DNA of 45,569 nt from a bacterium (GTDB taxonomy: Bacteria; Hydrothermota; Tepidihabitantia; Tepidihabitantales; Tepidihabitantaceae). Position numbers and translations under genes: made by a program. The DNA lies in NCBI GenBank assembly GCA_035505375.1, contig DATJQV010000006.1, positions 1 to 45,569 of the forward strand. The letters are read 5' to 3'. Of the stretch, positions 40,669 through 45,569 are shown one piece after another. How positions within the stretch are numbered: position 1 is the first letter of the stretch; the number at the start of each line of letters is the position of its first letter. A model generated the notes under the pieces. The model worked only from the letters and a program-made list of their open reading frames with translations, was not told the DNA's origin and ran no database searches.

Positions 40669-41172
40669 TCAGCTCATGAACAGGTACTGCCGCCAGACGT
40701 CCGGCACTTCGCCCAGACTGGCGATAGCGAATGTGAAGTAGTGCGGCTTCTTGGGCTTCCGGCGCAAAGGCATCATCGCCTGGGTTGGCGTCATGCTTCC
40801 TTTGCGCGAATTGCACTCGCTGCAGGCGCAAACCAGGTTCTCCCAGGTATCAGTGCCGTCCGACGACTTCGGAATGACGTGATCGGTGGTCATCTCCAAG
40901 CCCCGCCGTCCGCAGTACTGGCAGATCCCGCCATCCCGACGCATGACGTTCCGCTTCGTCAGCGGCACCTCCCGTCGCTTCACACGGACAAAGTAGTTCA
41001 GCCTGAGAACGCTGGGCAGCCGATAGGCCATCCGAACGGTGTGGGCGGCCGTGCTGGATGGTTCAAGCATCTCGGCCTTGCGCGAAAGCACCAGGACCAG
41101 TGCCCGCCGGGCCTTGCAGACCGTGAGCGGCTCGTAGTTCTGATTGAGCAGCAAGACGTGCCTATTGAGCAT
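40669..41172 (-). CDS. HNH endonuclease family protein
   Basis: 167 aa. The HNH motif is complete: CQYCGRR, TTDHVIPKSSDGTDTWENL, CSECNSRKG (two zinc-binding CxxC pairs around the His). The N-terminal MLNRHVLLLNQNYEPLTVC and the C-terminal QAMMPLRRKPKKPHYF belong to a widespread chromosomal HNH family of unknown role, not part of a recognisable restriction system here. It starts 68 nt downstream of tRNA-Ala on the same strand, and the only visible promoter is that of the tRNA, so the two may share a transcript. Confidence 0.9.
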   Translation of the reverse strand: MLNRHVLLLNQNYEPLTVCKARRALVLVLSRKAEMLEPSSTAAHTVRMAYRLPSVLRLNYFVRVKRREVPLTKRNVMRRDGGICQYCGRRGLEMTTDHVIPKSSDGTDTWENLVCACSECNSRKGSMTPTQAMMPLRRKPKKPHYFTFAIASLGEVPDVWRQYLFMS

Positions 41173-41240
41173 CGCTCAGGGATCCTTTTGCGGAGAGATA
41201 CTTCTCGTCAATCGCCGGTCTGAAATCGTCAGATCTGAAA

Positions 41241-41313
41241 TGGAGCCGACGGGAGTCGAACCCGTGACCTCTTGACTGCCAGTCAAGCGCGCTCCCAGCT
41301 GCGCCACGGCCCC
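41241..41313 (-). tRNA. tRNA-Ala (anticodon GGC)
   Basis: Minus strand, 73 nt, 5' GGGGCCG... to ...CGGCTCCA. Acceptor arms pair with one G-U; D arm GCGCAGCTGGGAGCGC; anticodon stem CTTGA/TCAAG with loop CTGGCAG, reading GGC at the anticodon; T arm ACGGGTTCGACTCCCGT. Discriminator A; CCA is not encoded. Confidence 0.96.
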
Positions 41314-41327
41314 GGCGAACAAAGTAA

Positions 41328-41355
41328 GTTTTACCCGATTTCGTCTGACTGTCAA
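41328..41355 (-). promoter_or_regulatory. tRNA-Ala promoter
   Basis: Minus strand TTGACA (41355-41350), a 16-nt spacer and TAAAAC (41333-41328), about 15 nt before the mature 5' end. Confidence 0.75.
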
Positions 41356-41395
41356 GGATACGCGGGACTAGCGAAAAGACCACAGCCATGGACCA

Positions 41396-41735
41396 TGAAC
41401 CACGGATGAACACGGATGGACACAGATTGAGGACTCGGACATAGCAGAGTTCAGAAACCAGAAACCAGAATTCAGAACTGAGGATGAACCGCAGATTACG
41501 CAGATGACGCAGATATCCGGCCCGAACGACAGACCGTCAGAACCCAGACTATGACAACCGCCAAGGACGCCAAGTTCGGCAAGAAGGTCTCATTCCGACA
41601 GGAGCCAAGCGGAGCGAGAGAGTCCCTCAGACGCAACCGCAGATTACGCCGATTCAAGAGATTGTCCGGCCTCGAATCGAGCGTACGCAATTCGGTGTTC
41701 TGTCTTCTGGATTCTGACTTCTGAGTTTCTTTATA
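41396..41735. repeat. Cluster of dispersed word repeats
   Basis: No gene here. In order: CCACGGATGAACACGGATGG (41400-41419), CAGAAACCAGAAACCAG (41452-41468), ACCGCAGATTACGCAGATG (41487-41505), ACCGCCAAGGACGCCAAG (41550-41567), AACCGCAGATTACGCCG (41636-41652), and TCTGTCTTCTGGATTCTGAC (41699-41718). Several pairs are inverse to each other. Confidence 0.72.
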
Positions 41736-41761
41736 CATGCGAATGCGCCTCACGTCAGACG

Positions 41762-42049
41762 TGCGATTGGGCCTCGCAAAGCACCCATCAAAGCTCGTCG
41801 GAAAGTTCCGGCCAAGGTGTCGTTCACCGCGTAGTGAACTGCGTCGGCCAGCGCGTCGTCAACTGCGTAGCGCACTGCGTCATGAACTGCGTGAGCAACT
41901 GCACACGGAATTGCTCGGCGAACTGCACGCGACATTGCTCGGGACATTGCTCAAGACAAAGCTCGTGTCATCGCTCCGCTCATTGCTCTACTCAAAGCTC
42001 GGGTCATTGCAAGCTACAAAGTGCCGCGCGCTGCATCGGCAAGGGCTGC
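41762..42049. repeat. 12-bp-period degenerate tandem array E
   Basis: 24 consecutive 12-mers, sharpest from 41834 to 42013: GTGAACTGCGTC, GTCAACTGCGTA (41858), ATGAACTGCGTG (41882), CGGAATTGCTCG (41906), CGACATTGCTCG (41930), GGACATTGCTCA (41942), GCTCATTGCTCT (41978), GGTCATTGCAAG (42002). Consensus NNNMAYTGCTCN; the left part favours CTGCG and the right part ATTGCTC, as if two sub-families were joined. Confidence 0.85.
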
Positions 42050-42138
42050 GGGGTGGGCAGTCTCCGGACTGAGGGGTGGACGGCAGAATTGTGGCCTCCA
42101 ACCGGCGCACCGCTACATATGGGTGACAGTCAGGCCTT

Positions 42139-42247
42139 TGGAGTGCGGCAGCGGAGTTGCCGCTTTCCCGGAACGGCACGCGGCTCTCTGCGAAAATGGG
42201 GACTGTACCGCGCGTCCGCGCGCTCCTTGGGACTGTCCCCATTTTCG
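42139..42247. repeat. Composite hairpin plus H1 element (copy 3), intergenic
   Basis: GAGTGCGGCAGCGGAGTTGC (42140-42159) closing with CGCTTTCCCGG, and, after 20 nt, H1: CGAAAATGGGGACTGTACC...GGGACTGTCCCCATTTTCG (42191-42247). It lies between arrays E and F. Confidence 0.88.
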
Positions 42248-42300
42248 ATCATGCATCCCGTCAAAGCTCTCGCATCGGGATTCCGCGGTTCGATGCCGTT

Positions 42301-42636
42301 CTGAACTTGGCAGTGGCATAGGCACTGACGGCGTGACTGGCTGTCGCGGTCGCCTCGCGGCTGAACGCGCAGGTCAGGCCGGAACTCGCTGCTGGGCTCG
42401 CCGCGCTGTTGACGGCCCGCTTGAGGTTGGCGTTGAGTTCCCGACTCAGAGACACGCTGAATTCCCCAGTCTGGTCGCGGTTGGCCGCGGCCTTGAACTC
42501 TGAACTCATCGCGCTACTGACAGCCGCCCTAAGTCCTTGATTGACGGCCACATTGAGAACCGCGTTGTGTGCGGCTCTGAATGCCGAAGTCACTCCCGGA
42601 TTGACCCCCCTGTTGGCTGTTTCCGTGCCGGGTCTG
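42301..42636. repeat. 12-bp-period degenerate tandem array F
   Basis: 28 consecutive 12-mers, most beginning (C/T)TGA: CTGAACTTGGCA (42301), CTGACGGCGTGA (42325), TTGACGGCCCGC (42409), TTGAGTTCCCGA (42433), CTGAATTCCCCA (42457), TTGAACTCTGAA (42493), TTGAGAACCGCG (42553), CTGAATGCCGAA (42577). The 3' half of the unit is very loose. A minus frame reads a four-residue periodicity. Confidence 0.78.
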
Positions 42637-42660
42637 GAGACTCACCCACGGCTTTTCGGG

Positions 42661-42912
42661 ATAGCAGCAGATGGAGCAACTCAGGAAGCACTTCTCCGGG
42701 CAAAGCGGAGAGCAACGGTCGGGGCTTACTCGGGAGCAACCCGGACAGGAACCCGCGGACTTACTCGGGCCGTAACGCTCCGACCACCCCGGAGAGGAAC
42801 CGGTGGAGCAACGGGTAGACTAACCGGGAAAGTAAGTCGGAGGGGAACCGGTAGATCAACCCGGCGAATTCCGGTGGAGGTTCATCCGGGAATTGCGGTC
42901 GAGATAACCCCC
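42661..42912. repeat. 12-bp-period degenerate tandem array G
   Basis: 21 consecutive 12-mers: GGAGCAACTCAG (42673), AGAGCAACGGTC (42709), GGAGCAACCCGG (42733), AGAGGAACCGGT (42793), GGAGCAACGGGT (42805), AGACTAACCGGG (42817), AGATCAACCCGG (42853). Consensus RGAGCAACCCGG; its complement (CCGGGTTGCTCY) carries the same TTGCTC core as array E. It follows array F after a 24-nt break in register. Confidence 0.85.
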
Positions 42913-42984
42913 CTGCCTACTGTCTACTGAATCCTGTCTACTATCTGCGGGGTAATCCCATGGGCGGGGGCGTCATTCTCCAGC

Positions 42985-43110
42985 CTCAAGCCTAAAGCCA
43001 CAAGCCACAAGCAGATACACCGAAAAGCCGACTTGGACGAATGAGACAAACTCGTCTCATTCCCGCCGTGACTACCTCCCGCCCGCCGATGGCTGTCTGC
43101 CGCGAGCCAC
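42985..43110. repeat. CCACAAGCC word repeat
   Basis: CAAGCCTAAAGCCACAAGCC (42987-43006) and GAGCCACAAGCCGCAGGC (43103-43120). The inverse word lies inside the 3' coding end of the next gene (43300-43332), where it encodes KPQAANHKPQP. Confidence 0.65.
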
Positions 43111-43203
43111 AAGCCGCAGGCACATAGCCCGGAGACCCGCTTCCTGCGCTACCCCTCAGAGTTATGGGATTCGCCTCATCCTTCCCCGACCCTCCCCTCC
43201 GCA

Positions 43204-43230
43204 GAAACAAGGGCAGGCTTTCGCCCGCCC
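43204..43230 (-). terminator. Terminator of the minus-strand propeller gene
   Basis: On the minus strand GGGCGGGC-GAAA-GCCTGCCC (43230-43211, one G-T pair) followed by TTGTTTC. It is placed 42 nt after the stop at 43272. Confidence 0.7.
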
Positions 43231-43271
43231 CTCCTGCTCCTAACTGCTCTCTGCTAACAGCTAACTTCTCC

Positions 43272-45569
43272 TCAGTTCGTCACCACGACCTTGCGGACCG
43301 GCTGTGGCTTGTGGTTTGCGGCTTGTGGCTTCTCGCACAGGAAGTACACGCCTGCCGCCAGCCGGCTGACGTCGTTCGGCCCCTGGCGGAGCACAACGAC
43401 TCTGCGTCCGGACTTGTCATAGAGACTCGCGGCAAAAGGTAAGCGCAATGGCGCGGTACGTCTAACTAGCGTCTGCAGCCGAGCGGGCATCTTTGCCCCG
43501 CGACCTGATTCAGCGATGCCAACGACGACGCTGTCCCGAATCACCGTAAGCCACCCGTCGGGCCCGGGTGACGCATAGAGCAGCCCGGTTCTCCGGTTGG
43601 CCAGCAGCCATTGACCGGCGGCCAACCCTCCACGTATTGTCGGTATGTTGATGTAGGATACTATACTGTCGCCGTATGCGTCTATCACGATCAGCGGCTC
43701 GTCAGAGAAATCACTAGCATTGAAAGAGGTGCAGTAGACATACCGCCCGGTCGCATCCACGCACATCGCCTGGATTATGTGCCCGGTGCTGAACCTGGAT
43801 ACGAGGCTATCGGTTTTCGTGTCCAGCAGGTAGATGCTGTCAACCCACCCGCCGCCCGCAATCCGATTTCCAAGCAGCTTCCCGGCTGCCGGGACGTTGA
43901 CCAGCACTCCCGTCGCTCCCCCTGACAGCTTTGGCACGCTCTCGACCGGCCACGGCGACTCCATCCTGAAGACCTTGAGGTCATGAGACTGGACGCAATC
44001 GGCATAGACTCTCCGCTCCGCTGACGAATAAGCGATTCCCATAGGCGTATTGTGCCCGTCGACGGTATCCATCACTATGCTGTCTTCCAGGCAGTTCACT
44101 ACCGTGTATCCGTGGTCAGATAAACCCCAGAACTGGTTCAGCTCCGGGGACAGCAGCGTGTGATGAAAACCATCCGACGCAGCACTCCTGCGCAGAGCCC
44201 GGACTATGCTGTCGGTCGCGCAGTCGATTACGAAGACGTAGTCCTGTCCGAGCGAGTCGTTTGCGCCGACGTAGACCTTGTTCGATGCCGGGTCCCACTG
44301 CATCTCACCCCTCACATAGCCGACGGGAATGAGCTTGAGCAGCGTGTCGGACCGACAATCATAAACAGACACGCCGATGTACTTCCCACTCCAAGAGTTA
44401 CGGTAATCCCAAGTCGCCACGTAGAGCTTGTCGTCCCGCGCGTCGTGCACCATTTCCATCGGGAAGCTGCACAACTGCACCGACTGCACACGTCGCGTCG
44501 CGCAATCCACGGCACCCAGATACCCGTAGGCCTCCTTGTATGCGAAGTAGAGCTTGTTGTCAACGGTATCCAGGCATGCGAGATCCGCGCGCGCCTCCAG
44601 CAGCAACACACCATCGACGCTATCCTCGCCGCATCTGATAGTGGCGACCCTCCCGTCGGACGTCAGGCCGTAGAGGCGGCGCACAGGCTCCAGATAGAAC
44701 GGACCAGCGATATCGTTATCCACCGCCAATGAGCTATCCTCATGTCCGGTTGCCCCCACCCACGGCGTCACCTCCGACCATGTGGCTGCGTAGACCTTGT
44801 CCAGCAGAGGCGCATACGCAATTCCCCTGCCCTTTTCGTAGTTCGGCCCCAACAACATCAGGGTGTCCGCCGCGCAATCAAGGCAAGCCACGTACGATGA
44901 GCAATCCGAGTAGACACGATTGTGGTAGGGGTCTGCGCAGAGTGAAAAGGTCGGGTAGAACTCAGGGGCAGGCCTGGGCATGCGCAACTGAGAGACAATG
45001 CTGTCGGTATTGGTGTCGATCACGTACAATGTTTCAACTGGCACCTGGGGCAGGAAATTGGCAGCAGCGTACACTCGTTGCGTCGTCGCGTTGTAGCAGA
45101 TGGCGGTAGCTCCGCGGACTTTCGGGACGCTATCCACCACACTGTTCAAGCTACAGTCAACGACTCTGAGAGAGGCAGTCCCGCCCACGTAGAGCCTGCC
45201 GTGAAATGAATCCAACGCGACGCAGGAGCCCTGCCCGGCGACCGGTATCGTGCCGACAATAGTGTCGCTCGTGCAGTCTATCACTTTCACGCTCGGAGTA
45301 CCGCAGTAGACACGATTTACTTGTGGGTTGTAGAAAACCCAGGCAGCGCTGTCGCCTATCGATAGTTGCCCCAGGACTTGGTAGGAACTGCAGTCGACGA
45401 CGATGACTGAACACGGGTAAGGCGTCACGGCGTACAGCTTGTTATCATCTGTGCAGTAACAGAGCGACGTGACCGGGCCGGTTGGGATCCGGGCCAGCTT
45501 CCGGAGGTTGACTGCATCGACTACGATTACGTCCCCGCTGTCGCTGCCGATGAACATTCTTTGGGCCCT
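43272..45569 (-). CDS. Secreted beta-propeller protein, N-terminus beyond the window
   Basis: At least 761 aa, and the frame is still open at the window edge, so the signal peptide and first blades are missing. Repeated phrases such as VIDCTSDTIVGTIPVAGQ, LYVIDTNTDSIVSQLRMP and MQWDPASNKVYVGANDS are YVTN/YncE-type blades with the family's D-C-x-T-D-S motif, arranged as two or more propellers. It resembles the pair at 30056-32854 but is longer and its end differs: SLYDKSGRRVVVLRQG, LAAGVYFLCEKPQAANHKPQ, VRKVVVTN, a short sorting tail with the last part written over by a CCACAAGCC repeat. Presumably exported and surface-linked; ligand unknown. Confidence 0.85.
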   Translation of the reverse strand, partial: RAQRMFIGSDSGDVIVVDAVNLRKLARIPTGPVTSLCYCTDDNKLYAVTPYPCSVIVVDCSSYQVLGQLSIGDSAAWVFYNPQVNRVYCGTPSVKVIDCTSDTIVGTIPVAGQGSCVALDSFHGRLYVGGTASLRVVDCSLNSVVDSVPKVRGATAICYNATTQRVYAAANFLPQVPVETLYVIDTNTDSIVSQLRMPRPAPEFYPTFSLCADPYHNRVYSDCSSYVACLDCAADTLMLLGPNYEKGRGIAYAPLLDKVYAATWSEVTPWVGATGHEDSSLAVDNDIAGPFYLEPVRRLYGLTSDGRVATIRCGEDSVDGVLLLEARADLACLDTVDNKLYFAYKEAYGYLGAVDCATRRVQSVQLCSFPMEMVHDARDDKLYVATWDYRNSWSGKYIGVSVYDCRSDTLLKLIPVGYVRGEMQWDPASNKVYVGANDSLGQDYVFVIDCATDSIVRALRRSAASDGFHHTLLSPELNQFWGLSDHGYTVVNCLEDSIVMDTVDGHNTPMGIAYSSAERRVYADCVQSHDLKVFRMESPWPVESVPKLSGGATGVLVNVPAAGKLLGNRIAGGGWVDSIYLLDTKTDSLVSRFSTGHIIQAMCVDATGRYVYCTSFNASDFSDEPLIVIDAYGDSIVSYINIPTIRGGLAAGQWLLANRRTGLLYASPGPDGWLTVIRDSVVVGIAESGRGAKMPARLQTLVRRTAPLRLPFAASLYDKSGRRVVVLRQGPNDVSRLAAGVYFLCEKPQAANHKPQPVRKVVVTN

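Overview
The window is about 60% G+C by eye and codes on both strands. It looks like a chromosome segment of an uncultured diderm bacterium, probably of the FCB/WOR-3 (Stahlbacteria-like) kind; that placement is inference. The evidence is an Omp85-type outer-membrane barrel, lipoproteins, secreted beta-propeller proteins with a C-terminal Por/type IX-style sorting tail, UppP, and conserved bacterial housekeeping genes. Promoters are unusually readable (TTGACA, 16-17 nt, TATAAT-like). At several genes the start codon lies 6-9 nt downstream of the -10 box, which implies leaderless mRNAs.

Layout. 1-893: remnant, a 12-bp-period array and a promoter. 894-6705: GT-C membrane glycosyltransferase, RRM protein, PEGA-like secreted protein (-), fabD-gdt1, truD. 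6764-13460: a 1041-aa secreted peptidase/beta-propeller/barrel protein, a 55-aa lipoprotein, an LVIVD-repeat protein with sorting tail, and a secreted-protein gene cut short by a decayed RAYT (REP-associated transposase) element. 13500-14345: two more 12-bp arrays. 14516-17266: HerA-like ATPase (-) and a radical-SAM NrdG-type activase (+). 17182-23814 (-): probable operon HNH-repeat protein, purD, Sua5/LMW-PTP fusion, acyl-CoA dehydrogenase, lpdA, lipB. 23949-27194 (+): glyS, DUF192 lipoprotein, four-helix-bundle protein. 27210-29295 (-): two XRE-type regulators with unknown C-terminal domains. 29405-29716: 12-bp array, then a leaderless DUF433 gene. 30056-32854 (-): tandem secreted beta-propeller paralogues. 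33027-37922 (+): DUF2442, then rimP-nusA-infB-ylxP. 37979-41313 (-): uppP, Omp85-like protein, HNH protein, tRNA-Ala(GGC). 41762-42912: three 12-bp arrays. 43272-45569 (-): a further secreted beta-propeller protein running off the window.

Two things are not explained by ordinary genes. First, seven arrays of strictly 12-bp-phased, degenerate tandem repeats (about 18-28 units each) lie in intergenic gaps. Each has its own consensus, but most share an (A/G)TTGC- or ATTC-type core at a similar place in the unit. Several are quasi-palindromic, and none is convincingly coding. Second, there is a dense load of several unrelated families of short palindromic or word-like repeats. They fill the gaps and also sit in frame inside proteins (LipB, the XRE regulator, the peptidase/propeller protein, the Omp85-like protein, the LVIVD protein, the four-helix-bundle protein). 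They even supply signal peptides, start regions and stop codons. This resembles the Rickettsia palindromic element phenomenon, and the RAYT relic offers one plausible mobiliser.
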